Assembly: GCA_001799475.1 (NCBI GenBank)
Contig: MGTN01000152.1
Coordinates: 27,621-36,728 of the forward strand
Direction of reading: 5' to 3'
From: Desulfovibrionales bacterium GWA2_65_9
GTDB taxonomy: Bacteria; Desulfobacterota; Desulfovibrionia; Desulfovibrionales; Desulfovibrionaceae
DNA: 9,108 nt
In this document: positions 1 to 5,536 of the stretch, piece by piece
Position numbering within the stretch: position 1 is the first letter of the stretch
Layout of the letters: every line of letters begins with the position of its first letter
Program-made: the position numbers and the translations under genes
The notes under the pieces: generated by a model
What the model saw: the letters and a program-made list of their open reading frames with translations, nothing else
Database searches by the model: none
What the model was told of the DNA's origin: nothing

Positions 1-652
1 CTGGCGCGTGGAGCTCCTGGACGCCAGCCCCACGGACACCGGCGGGTACAAGGAGGTCATCGCCTCCATCTCCGGCGCGCGCGTGTTCAGCAAGCTCAAA
101 TACGAGGCCGGTGTGCACCGCGTGCAGCGCGTGCCCGCCACCGAGGCCCAGGGCCGCATCCACACCTCTGCCGTGACCGTGGCCATCATGCCCGAGGCCG
201 AGGAAGTGGACGTGAACATCCGCACCGAGGACCTGCGCATCGACGTGTTCCGCGCCAGCGGCGCTGGCGGCCAGCACGTCAACAGGACCGAGTCCGCCGT
301 ACGCATCACCCACCTGCCGTCGGGCCTGGTGGTGCAGTGCCAGGACGAGAAGTCGCAGCACAAAAACAAGGCCTCGGCCATGAAGGTCTTGCGCTCGCGT
401 CTGCTGGCCCAGGAGCAGGAGAAGGCCAAGGCCGTGGAGACGGACATCCGCCGCGCCCAGGTGGGTTCCGGCGACCGCTCCGAGCGCATCCGCACCTATA
501 ATTTCCCCCAGAGCCGCGTCACGGACCACCGCATCAACCTGACCTTGTACAAGCTCGATGCGGTGATGGAAGGCGACTGCGGCGACCTCATCCAGGCCTT
601 GACCAGCCACTACCAGACCGAGTCCCTGAAGCTGCAGGCCTCTGGCGGGTAA
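1..652 (+). CDS. prfA: Peptide chain release factor 1 (RF1), 5'-truncated
   Basis: RF1 recognises UAG and UAA stop codons in the ribosomal A site and triggers release of the finished protein. The frame is open to the left edge, so the gene starts outside the window; 216 C-terminal residues are present of the roughly 355-360 usual for the family. The stop-codon-reading tripeptide is Pro-Ala-Thr (bases 134-142), the RF1 form (RF2 has Ser-Pro-Phe), so this is RF1. The catalytic Gly-Gly-Gln lies at bases 266-274 in the context SGAGGQHVN. The conserved SQHKNKA, GSGDRSERIRTYNFPQ and RVTDHRINLTLY segments follow. The methyltransferase that modifies the GGQ glutamine is encoded four bases downstream, so the two are almost certainly co-transcribed. 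No oddities are visible in the part present. Confidence 0.97.
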   Translation, partial: WRVELLDASPTDTGGYKEVIASISGARVFSKLKYEAGVHRVQRVPATEAQGRIHTSAVTVAIMPEAEEVDVNIRTEDLRIDVFRASGAGGQHVNRTESAVRITHLPSGLVVQCQDEKSQHKNKASAMKVLRSRLLAQEQEKAKAVETDIRRAQVGSGDRSERIRTYNFPQSRVTDHRINLTLYKLDAVMEGDCGDLIQALTSHYQTESLKLQASGG

Positions 653-656
653 CCCC

Positions 657-1580
657 GTGGCCGAGCGCGAGCGCCCCACCTCACTGCGCGAGGTCCTGGC
701 CAGACTCGACCGGCGGCCCGGCACCATAGCCGAGGTTCTGGCCACGGCCACCGCCGAACTCGCGGCCCTGGGCCTGGACGCTCCGCGCCTTTCCGCCGAA
801 CTTCTGGGCACGAAAGCCTTTGGCCTGTCGCGCCTGGGACTGATCGTGCGCGCCAAGGACCGCCTGACCGAGGAATCCCTGACCACTTTTCGCGCCCTGG
901 TGGCGCGCCGCGCCAAGGGCGAGCCCGTGGCCTACCTGCTGGGCGAGAAGGAATTCTACAGCCTGGCCTTTCGCGTCACGCCGGACGTGCTCATCCCGCG
1001 TCCGGAGACGGAGCTCATCGTTGAGGAGGCCGAGCGCCTCTTCCCGGCGCAAGCGCCCCTGCGCTTCGCCGACTTCGGCACCGGGGCCGGCGCCCTGGCC
1101 GTGGCCCTGGCCCACGTGTTCCCGAATGCCCACGGTCTGGCCGTGGACCTGAGCCCCCAGGCCCTTGAGATTGCGCGTTACAACGCCCGTGAGCATGGCT
1201 TGGCTGGCCGCCTGGATTTCCTCTGCGCCGACTTCACCAGCCTGAAGCTTCCGCCCGCGTCCCTGGATCTGGTGGCGGCCAACCCGCCCTATGTCACGGA
1301 GGCCGAATACGCCGCGCTGAGCCCCGAGGTGCGCGGGTTTGAACCGGACAGCGCGCTGGTGAGCCCGGACGAGGGCCTGGCGCATATCCGCGGTCTGGCG
1401 CCGGTGGCTGCCCGGGCGCTCAAACCCGGCGGCGTGCTGCTCTGCGAGTTCGGCTCCAGCCAGGGCAGGGCGGTGCTGGAGTTCTTCGGCGACCCCGCCC
1501 TCGGCTTCTCCCAGCCAGCAATCTTGCGTGATTACGCGGGGCTGGACCGGGTGCTGCGCGCTGTCCGCTCTGCGGCCTGA
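657..1580 (+). CDS. prmC: Peptide chain release factor N5-glutamine methyltransferase
   Basis: PrmC (HemK) uses S-adenosylmethionine to methylate the glutamine of the GGQ motif in release factors, which raises their activity. The 307-residue product has a helical N-terminal substrate-recognition domain (about 20-95) and a Rossmann methyltransferase domain (about 110-300). Visible motifs are GEPVAYLLG (about 88-96), IPRPETE (113-119), the SAM-binding FADFGTGAGALA (about 137-148), and the catalytic NPPY (209-212) that holds the target amide. It starts at GTG four bases after the prfA stop with only a weak Shine-Dalgarno (ggcggg overlapping the end of prfA), which suggests translational coupling. 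No better in-frame start is visible before the conserved region. About 20 extra residues precede the usual N-terminus compared with E. coli PrmC. Confidence 0.95.
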   Translation: MAERERPTSLREVLARLDRRPGTIAEVLATATAELAALGLDAPRLSAELLGTKAFGLSRLGLIVRAKDRLTEESLTTFRALVARRAKGEPVAYLLGEKEFYSLAFRVTPDVLIPRPETELIVEEAERLFPAQAPLRFADFGTGAGALAVALAHVFPNAHGLAVDLSPQALEIARYNAREHGLAGRLDFLCADFTSLKLPPASLDLVAANPPYVTEAEYAALSPEVRGFEPDSALVSPDEGLAHIRGLAPVAARALKPGGVLLCEFGSSQGRAVLEFFGDPALGFSQPAILRDYAGLDRVLRAVRSAA

Positions 1581-1701
1581 ACACCACAATTGCGCCTCCG
1601 GTTGTTGCATCTGTGCAAATTTGTGGGGGAAACAGCACATTCCTCGCATTCACGCTCAATAATTTAGTCAGTTAAAACAATATGTTGCGTTGCTTGGTGG
1701 G

Positions 1702-1717
1702 TTGGCATTGTGTATGC
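1702..1717 (+). promoter_or_regulatory. Candidate sigma-54 (-24/-12) promoter for lpxC
   Basis: TTGGCA at 1702-1707 and ATGCA at 1714-1718 put the invariant GG (1704-1705) and GC (1716-1717) exactly ten bases apart, as in the family consensus TGGCAC-N5-TTGCA. Transcription would begin near 1729, just before the Shine-Dalgarno. A short dyad, TTGCA-N4-TGCAA (1605-1618), lies roughly 110-125 bases upstream of that point, a usual distance for an activator site. An overlapping sigma-70 reading is possible: CATAAT at 1717-1722 with a poor -35 (TTGGTG, 1694-1699, 17-base spacer). The element match is seen; its use is inferred. Confidence 0.4.
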
Positions 1718-1747
1718 ATAATGGGCTCTGACGGAGGCATTATGCAT
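1714..1747 (+). promoter_or_regulatory. Perfect 10-bp inverted repeat spanning the lpxC ribosome-binding site and start codon
   Basis: ATGCATAATG (1714-1723) and CATTATGCAT (1738-1747) are exact reverse complements around a 14-base loop. The loop holds the GGAGG Shine-Dalgarno (1733-1737) and the right arm holds the lpxC ATG (1742-1744). A one-base bulge (T1713) would allow two further pairs (TG 1711-1712 with CA 1748-1749). In an mRNA starting upstream of 1714 this would hide the start codon. If transcription starts near 1729 it can only act in DNA, for example as an operator overlapping the promoter. Each arm contains the self-complementary hexamer ATGCAT. The structure is seen; the role is inferred. 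Confidence 0.55.
1733..1737 (+). promoter_or_regulatory. Shine-Dalgarno deciding the lpxC start
   Basis: GGAGG lies four bases before the ATG at 1742. It supports that start over the in-frame ATG at 1682, which has no ribosome-binding site and would add 20 residues without family counterpart. A similar four-base gap is seen before the genes starting at 4794 and 4984, so short spacing looks normal here. Confidence 0.75.
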
Positions 1748-2692
1748 CAGACCACGATCCGCAATACGGTACGCTGCACGGGAATCGGCCTGCATGGTGG
1801 CAGGAAGGTTGAGCTGGTGCTGCGCCCCGCGCCCGAAGACACGGGCATCCTCTTTGCCCTGCGCAGCGGATCGGGCACCTCCTTCTTAAGCCCCAAGCCC
1901 CGTCTCGTCGTGGACACCGGCCTGGCCACCAGCCTGGGCAACGGCCACGACCAGATCGCCACGGTGGAGCACCTGCTCGCAGCCGTGCGCGGCATGGGCA
2001 TCGACAACATCCGCATCGAGGTGCAGGGACGCGAACTGCCGATCATGGACGGTAGCGCCGCCTCTTTCGTCTATCTGCTCAATCAGGCCGGTGTGCGCCG
2101 CCAGGCCAAGGCCCGCAAGGTTCTGGCCATCACGCAGCCCCTGTCCTTTGAGCAGGACGGCAAATACATCAAGGCCACCCCGCACGACGGCTTCCTGGTG
2201 GACTACACCATTCAGTTCGCCCATCCGCTCATCGGCCGCCAGAGCCTGTCCCTGGAAGTGACCCCGGACGCCTTTGCCACGCACATCGCCAAGGCGCGCA
2301 CCTTCGGGTTCCTGCGCGAGGTTGAATACCTGCACGCCAACGGCCTGGCCCTTGGCGGCACCCTGGACAACGCCGTGGTCCTGGACGAGTTCGGCGTGCT
2401 GAACACCGACGGACTGCGCTACCCCGATGAGTTCGTGCGCCACAAGATGCTGGATTTCGTGGGCGACATGGCCGTCATGGGCCTGCCCCTGCATGGCCGT
2501 TTCGAGGTCTTTGCCTCGGGCCATGCCCTGAACAATGCCTTCCTGCGCTACATCGAAGACCACGCCGCCGAATACGTCGAAGAGCGCACCCTGGCCCTGC
2601 CCGAGTCCGCCCCGCAGATCGTTCCTGGCGTATCTGCTCCTGGTGTCCTCCCTTCGCGTGAGGGCCTGCGCGGACAGCCCGCCCTGGCTTAA
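1742..2692 (+). CDS. lpxC: UDP-3-O-acyl-N-acetylglucosamine deacetylase
   Basis: LpxC is the zinc-dependent cytosolic enzyme that removes the acetyl group from UDP-3-O-acyl-GlcNAc, the committed step of lipid A synthesis. The 316-residue product begins with the family-typical TIRNTVRCTGIGLHGG. The catalytic glutamate and first zinc histidine are in TVEHLLAA (Glu76, His77), the other two zinc ligands in RHKMLD (His234, Asp238), and the catalytic-base histidine in SGHALNNAF (His261). The usual two-subdomain layout is complete, with about 15-20 low-complexity residues added at the C-terminus beyond the E. coli length. The gene is separated from prmC by 161 bases and probably has its own promoter. 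The start overlaps a perfect inverted repeat described separately. An intrinsic terminator follows the stop. Confidence 0.97.
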   Translation: MHQTTIRNTVRCTGIGLHGGRKVELVLRPAPEDTGILFALRSGSGTSFLSPKPRLVVDTGLATSLGNGHDQIATVEHLLAAVRGMGIDNIRIEVQGRELPIMDGSAASFVYLLNQAGVRRQAKARKVLAITQPLSFEQDGKYIKATPHDGFLVDYTIQFAHPLIGRQSLSLEVTPDAFATHIAKARTFGFLREVEYLHANGLALGGTLDNAVVLDEFGVLNTDGLRYPDEFVRHKMLDFVGDMAVMGLPLHGRFEVFASGHALNNAFLRYIEDHAAEYVEERTLALPESAPQIVPGVSAPGVLPSREGLRGQPALA

Positions 2693-2714
2693 GCCTGCGC
2701 CAAAGCCGCTTTTG

Positions 2715-2737
2715 AAACGCCCTCCGGGGCGTTTTTT
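2715..2737 (+). terminator. Intrinsic terminator after lpxC
   Basis: AAACGCCC (2715-2722) pairs perfectly with GGGCGTTT (2727-2734) across a TCCG loop, and the T run extends to 2737. It lies 23 bases after the lpxC stop. The reverse strand lacks a T run, so it works mainly for lpxC and not for the convergent gene ending at 2766. Confidence 0.93.
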
Positions 2738-2765
2738 GTTGCTTGGCGGGGAAGTGGGAGCACTG

Positions 2766-3650
2766 CTACACGCGCGTGTTGAGCCCGCCGGAGGCCCAGA
2801 GCGGGGCATCGCCCAGGAGTTCCGCCAGGACCCCGGCCCCGGCGCCTGCCGCCAGGCGCGAGACGCCCAGGAACTGGGCCTCAACGCCCAGGCCATCGCG
2901 CACCAGGGCGGCCAGTTCCACCTGCAGGCCGCCGGTCTGGTCCGGCTGCTCGGCCAAAAGACGCAGGCTGCATTCCTTGGCCCTGGACATGAGCCGCACC
3001 TCCAGCCCGCCGCAGCCGCTCATGCTTCCACTCAAGGACGCCTCGGCAAAGCCGCCGCCCCCGCTGCTGCCGGTCATCCGGCGCACGATCTCCTGCCGCC
3101 TGACAGCGGGCAGGAGCCAGGGTGCATACAGGGCCACGGCGCCGCGTTCGGCGGTCAGGGCTGCGTTGATGCCCGTCAGCAGCGCCTGGGCGTGTTCGTG
3201 GAGGGCGAAGGCTTCGGCGTTGCCGTCAAGGGCGATGCCAAAGGCCTGCTGGCGCTGCGAGAGCAGGGGAGGGAGGCTTGCGAGGACATGGAGCAGGGGC
3301 TCGGCCTGGGTCTCGAAGGTCTCGCGCACGGCACGGAAGCGTTGCACCAGGCCCGGCAGGTCGTCCTGGAGCGCATCACCTTGCAGGGCCTGCAGGCGGA
3401 TTTCCGGGACCAGGGCGCGGACCACGAACATGAGCTGGTCACCGGGCTCGGTCTGGACCTCCAGCCGGGCCAGGAGCTCCTCGCGTCCGACCTGGACCCA
3501 GTAAAGCCCAGAGGGCTCACGCCGGAGCACACGGCCCTTGATGCGTTCGCCGATGCTGTGCCGGGCGCGGAAGGAGTCGGCGCGTTCGCGGCCCGGGCCC
3601 GACTGGCCCTGCTGGCCTGGCTGTCCTGCTCCGTAGCCCTTGATGCGCAT
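2766..3650 (-). CDS. Hypothetical protein, FliK-like domain layout
   Basis: The 294-residue product has a Gly/Gln-rich N-terminus (1-25), then a compact beta-rich region (about 33-90: GERIKGRVL, YWVQVGREELLARLEV, PGDQLMFVVRAL). This recalls the N-terminal domain of many FliK-type hook-length and related flagellar proteins. A helical middle (about 98-165) and a C-terminal region with LEVRLM and SLRLLAEQPDQTGGLQVELAAL (about 216-250) follow; the alternating strand pattern there also recalls FliK C-terminal domains. No catalytic motif, signal peptide or membrane span is visible. An ATG at 3701 is possible but would overlap the upstream gene; the ATG at 3650 leaves 13 bases after that gene's stop. 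It probably forms an operon with the gene at 3664-4080. The FliK relation is a pattern-level guess; the gene itself is well supported by its protein-like composition. Confidence 0.72.
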   Translation of the reverse strand: MRIKGYGAGQPGQQGQSGPGRERADSFRARHSIGERIKGRVLRREPSGLYWVQVGREELLARLEVQTEPGDQLMFVVRALVPEIRLQALQGDALQDDLPGLVQRFRAVRETFETQAEPLLHVLASLPPLLSQRQQAFGIALDGNAEAFALHEHAQALLTGINAALTAERGAVALYAPWLLPAVRRQEIVRRMTGSSGGGGFAEASLSGSMSGCGGLEVRLMSRAKECSLRLLAEQPDQTGGLQVELAALVRDGLGVEAQFLGVSRLAAGAGAGVLAELLGDAPLWASGGLNTRV

Positions 3651-3663
3651 GGGCTTGTGGGCC

Positions 3664-4080
3664 TTAGGCGTTCTGGTCGATGATGAGCTCCACCTCGTCA
3701 ACGGACAGGCCCGTTGTCTTGGCGAGCTCCTTGGGCGATTTGCCCTGGCGGTTGCCGGAGATGATGACCTGGCGCAGGAACTGCGGGGAGCGGGCGTATT
3801 CGTCGGCCTGTTTGAGCAGCTTGTTCAGGACCACCACCCGCTCGGTGAGCTGGCCGTCCAGGCGGGACAGCTCGTCCTGTCTGCGCTCGAAGCTGTCCAC
3901 AAGTTCCTGTTCCAGCTGGGCGTTGGCGCGCAGCTTGTTCAAAAACTCCTCCTGCTTGGTTTGCATACGTGCGATGAGGGCCTCGGACTTGCGCAGGCGC
4001 AGATAGAAGATGATGACCACGAAGAGCAGGGCCAGTTCGGTGACGGTGAGGGCCAGAAGCAGCAACGCGGTGATCTGCAT
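3664..4080 (-). CDS. Small membrane-anchored coiled-coil protein with HTH-like tail (DUF2802/DUF6115-like)
   Basis: The 138-residue protein has one N-terminal membrane span (about 5-27), a long charged coiled coil (about 31-90) and a C-terminal motif, GKSPKELAKTTGLSVDEVELII (about 103-134). This motif reads as a small helix-turn-helix, as in 'resume elongation, skip to next gene' style GxSxxEIAxxxGLSxxEVELxL tails. This layout matches the DUF2802/DUF6115 group, small proteins often found in flagellar or chemotaxis clusters whose role is poorly defined. The N-terminus is probably outside or within the membrane with the coil in the cytoplasm. The ATG has only a weak GGGTG upstream. The next gene follows 13 bases after the stop, so the two likely act together. 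Family placement is from memory. Confidence 0.78.
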   Translation of the reverse strand: MQITALLLLALTVTELALLFVVIIFYLRLRKSEALIARMQTKQEEFLNKLRANAQLEQELVDSFERRQDELSRLDGQLTERVVVLNKLLKQADEYARSPQFLRQVIISGNRQGKSPKELAKTTGLSVDEVELIIDQNA

Positions 4081-4178
4081 GGGGCACCCGTGTGGTTGGC
4101 AATGAGGCCGGGCGGGAAGCCCAGCCGGTGACTAAAGATGCACGGTTTTGCGCGGAAAATCAATGCGCAGGAACAACA

Positions 4179-4213
4179 GGCGACCCCGGTCTGGTCTGCA
4201 AACCGGGATCGCC
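4179..4213 (-). terminator. Terminator-like hairpin after the SLOG-like gene
   Basis: GGCGACCCCGGT (4179-4190) and ACCGGGATCGCC (4202-4213) form a 12-bp stem; read on the - strand it contains a single U-G wobble. The loop is 11 bases. It lies 20 bases past the stop of the gene ending at 4234. The following - strand bases (CTGTTGTTCC) are only moderately T-rich, so termination may be partial or the hairpin may serve as a 3' stabiliser. It separates that gene from the pair at 2766-4080. Confidence 0.6.
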
Positions 4214-4233
4214 CGAAAGGATGCGTGCTTGGC

Positions 4234-4794
4234 CTAGGCCGAAGGGCGGAAGGACCGCGCGAAGAGGTCGGCAATGGCCTGGCGGCCGTTGTCTTCCAGA
4301 AAGCGCGTGCCGGTTCCCGTGAAATGGGCCTTGGTGATCACCGGTGCGGCGACTGGCACCCACTTGCCCTCTGTCCAGGTGAACCAGCCGTTTTTCACCT
4401 GGTCGAAGACAAAGAGCGGCTTGTTGCAGATCTTGGCGAACTCCGCGCCCCAGCCGGTGCCGCCGTTGACGGTGCCGTTCTCCAGGATGTTGCCGATGAC
4501 GAAGACCTCATGGCCGGCTTCAACCTGGTACATGATGGTGCGCAGGACCATGCGGATGTGCGGGGCGTTGCTGAAGTTGCGGTCCAGCAGCTTGGACACG
4601 TACGTCAGGCTGACATCCTTGCGCAGGAGCTCTTCGGTGGTGAGCATGCGTAGGCCGCGGGTGCTCTCGATCTTGTGGCCTTCGAAGGAGAAGTTGACCT
4701 CCTGAACGCCGACTTTCTCGGCCAGCTTGCCGAACTCGGCCTCGGCGCCCTGGGCGCCGCCGCTGAACAGGGTGTAGTCGCTCGGTTTGGGCAC
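4234..4794 (-). CDS. SLOG-like Rossmann-fold protein of unknown function
   Basis: The 186-residue soluble protein opens with a strand and glycine loop, TLFSGGAQGAE (8-18). Later it has VFVIGNILENGTVNGGTGWGAEFA (97-120) followed by KPLFVFDQVKNGWFTW (125-140) and TGTGTR (159-164). The paired SGGxxGxE and GGTGWxxE glycine motifs are those of the SLOG superfamily (DprA/SMF, LOG, YpsA-like), whose members bind nucleotides or related ligands. I recall uncharacterised bacterial and phage proteins with the same GGTGW...FDQ...W pattern. The ligand and reaction are unknown. The start is GTG with a strong AAGGAGG (4799-4805) four bases upstream. The gene has its own promoter and a terminator-like hairpin, so it is probably a single-gene unit. 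Confidence 0.82.
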   Translation of the reverse strand: MPKPSDYTLFSGGAQGAEAEFGKLAEKVGVQEVNFSFEGHKIESTRGLRMLTTEELLRKDVSLTYVSKLLDRNFSNAPHIRMVLRTIMYQVEAGHEVFVIGNILENGTVNGGTGWGAEFAKICNKPLFVFDQVKNGWFTWTEGKWVPVAAPVITKAHFTGTGTRFLEDNGRQAIADLFARSFRPSA

Positions 4795-4798
4795 TCTG

Positions 4799-4805
4799 CC
4801 TCCTT
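4799..4805 (-). promoter_or_regulatory. Shine-Dalgarno deciding a GTG start at 4794
   Basis: Read on the - strand this is AAGGAGG, followed by CAGA and GTG. It is the strongest ribosome-binding site in the window and fixes the GTG start. Confidence 0.8.
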
Positions 4806-4854
4806 GTGTGTTTGTGGTGGCGGAAATCAGGCCATGCGCCGTGTCCGCTCAGGC

Positions 4855-4883
4855 ATTATGCACATTCCCAGGCGCAGAGGCAA
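4855..4883 (-). promoter_or_regulatory. Sigma-70-type promoter for the SLOG-like gene
   Basis: On the - strand, TTGCCT (4878-4883) and CATAAT (4855-4860) are separated by exactly 17 bases, matching four of six -35 and five of six -10 positions. Transcription would start near 4848, giving a leader of about 54 bases. The upstream bases also contain TGGCA and CTGC with a GG-N10-GC spacing (a loose sigma-54 match), but the sigma-70 reading is better. Confidence 0.6.
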
Positions 4884-4983
4884 TGCCATCGCAACGGTCG
4901 CATAAAATCTCTCGCGTTATTTGGGAAACCCCAGTATTTTTACTCTAGACAGATTACACACTGCCGCACACTTCGGGGGATGA

Positions 4984-5187
4984 ATGAGCAACTGGCTGTT
5001 TGCCTTGGTTGTTTTGGCTTTTGGAGTGTTACTGGCTGTGTTTGTTGATCGGCTCAAGGACAAGCCTGGTCCGTCGCAGGCGCGCAAGGAGCGAAGAAAA
5101 TGGCTGTATTACTGGTTTCTTGGGCGTTTTCCGACCAGGGAGGAGATGGAGGACGGTGAGAAAGACGAGAAGGACAAGCCCAAGTAG
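4984..5187 (+). CDS. Small single-span membrane protein, unknown
   Basis: The 67-residue product has one hydrophobic span near the N-terminus (about 4-21: WLFALVVLAFGVLLAVFV). A basic, aromatic segment follows (about 33-50: ARKERRKWLYYWFLGRFP), then a highly charged Glu/Asp/Lys tail (51-67). The layout suggests an inner-membrane protein with a short outside N-terminus and a cytoplasmic tail. The ATG at 4984 has GGGGG at 4975-4979, four bases upstream. The overlapping ATG at 4980 opens a different frame with a Cys-rich, less protein-like product. Codons are AT-richer than in neighbouring genes (TTA, GTT, GGA, AGA appear). It is convergent with the gene ending at 5203, only 15 bases away and without a terminator between. 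I do not recognise a family; the reality of the gene is likely but not certain. Confidence 0.6.
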   Translation: MSNWLFALVVLAFGVLLAVFVDRLKDKPGPSQARKERRKWLYYWFLGRFPTREEMEDGEKDEKDKPK

Positions 5188-5202
5188 GGCGGGGCAGAGG
5201 GA

Positions 5203-5535
5203 TTAAATCTTCACGTTGATGATATTGCCAGCCCAGGGCGAGGCGTTGGACGACTGGGTGTCCGGCGCTGGCGTATTTTCGGGCGGAGGCCTGCGCCGTT
5301 GTCGAGGGTAGCCCGCCGCTGAATTCTTGCCGCCCGCCTCTTGGCCCACGGGCTCCAGGCGTTCCTTCTTTTCCACTTCCTGGACCTTCTGGTCATCCTT
5401 GCGCTGGTTGTCGGCCACCATCTGACCGAAGAGCGCCTGCTGCGCGTCTTGCGGGATGATGTGCGAACCTGCGATCTGCTGCAGGTTGGGTAGCTGCGAG
5501 ATCAGGATGGGCAGGTCAAGGGGCGTGGTGGCCAT
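5203..5535 (-). CDS. Small hypothetical protein, last gene of the flagellar operon
   Basis: The 110-residue product has a helical N-terminal half (about 8-62: ILISQLPNLQQIAG, PQDAQQALFGQMVADNQRK, VQEVEKKERLEPV) and a disordered Pro/Arg-rich second half (about 70-100), ending PWAGNIINVKI. The QxLFxxM...VQEVEKxE pattern recalls short proteins of unknown role found in flagellar clusters of other deltaproteobacteria; this is memory-based. No signal peptide or membrane span is visible. Its ATG lies one base after the fliL stop (TAACATG) and has no clear Shine-Dalgarno of its own, so translation is probably coupled to fliL. It is likely a flagellar accessory factor by context only. Confidence 0.75.
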   Translation of the reverse strand: MATTPLDLPILISQLPNLQQIAGSHIIPQDAQQALFGQMVADNQRKDDQKVQEVEKKERLEPVGQEAGGKNSAAGYPRQRRRPPPENTPAPDTQSSNASPWAGNIINVKI

Positions 5536-5536
5536 G

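Noticed and set aside
1584..1626. Nested short inverted repeats (CCACAA/TTGTGG around TTGCA/TGCAA) after prmC
   Set aside because: No T run follows and the outer stem is six bases with an uneven interior, so it is not called a terminator; only the inner dyad is mentioned as a possible activator site.
681..1649. Long open frame opposite prmC (322 codons, - strand)
   Set aside because: It is a GC-rich antisense shadow of a fully convincing prmC; the product is Gln/Gly/Arg-rich with no domain pattern.
1682..1741. Upstream ATG extending LpxC by 20 residues
   Set aside because: No Shine-Dalgarno, no family counterpart, and the extension covers the likely promoter.
1886..2896. Long open frame opposite lpxC (336 codons, - strand)
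   Set aside because: It shadows lpxC and runs through the lpxC terminator; composition is not protein-like.
2535..3683. Long + strand open frame (382 codons) opposite the FliK-like gene
   Set aside because: It starts inside lpxC, crosses the terminator at 2715-2737 and lacks a ribosome-binding site; the - strand product is far more protein-like.
4353..4369. CTGGCACCCACTTGCC, a sigma-54-like string
   Set aside because: The GG-GC spacing is nine rather than ten bases and it lies antisense inside the SLOG-like gene.
4851..4862. AGGCATTATGCA shared exactly with the lpxC start region (1735-1746)
   Set aside because: A 12-base match is expected by chance about twice in a window of this size; here it belongs to a sigma-70 -10 box on the - strand.
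4920..4943. TGGG/CCCA stem followed by a T run, upstream of the small membrane gene
   Set aside because: A four-base stem is too short to act as a terminator.
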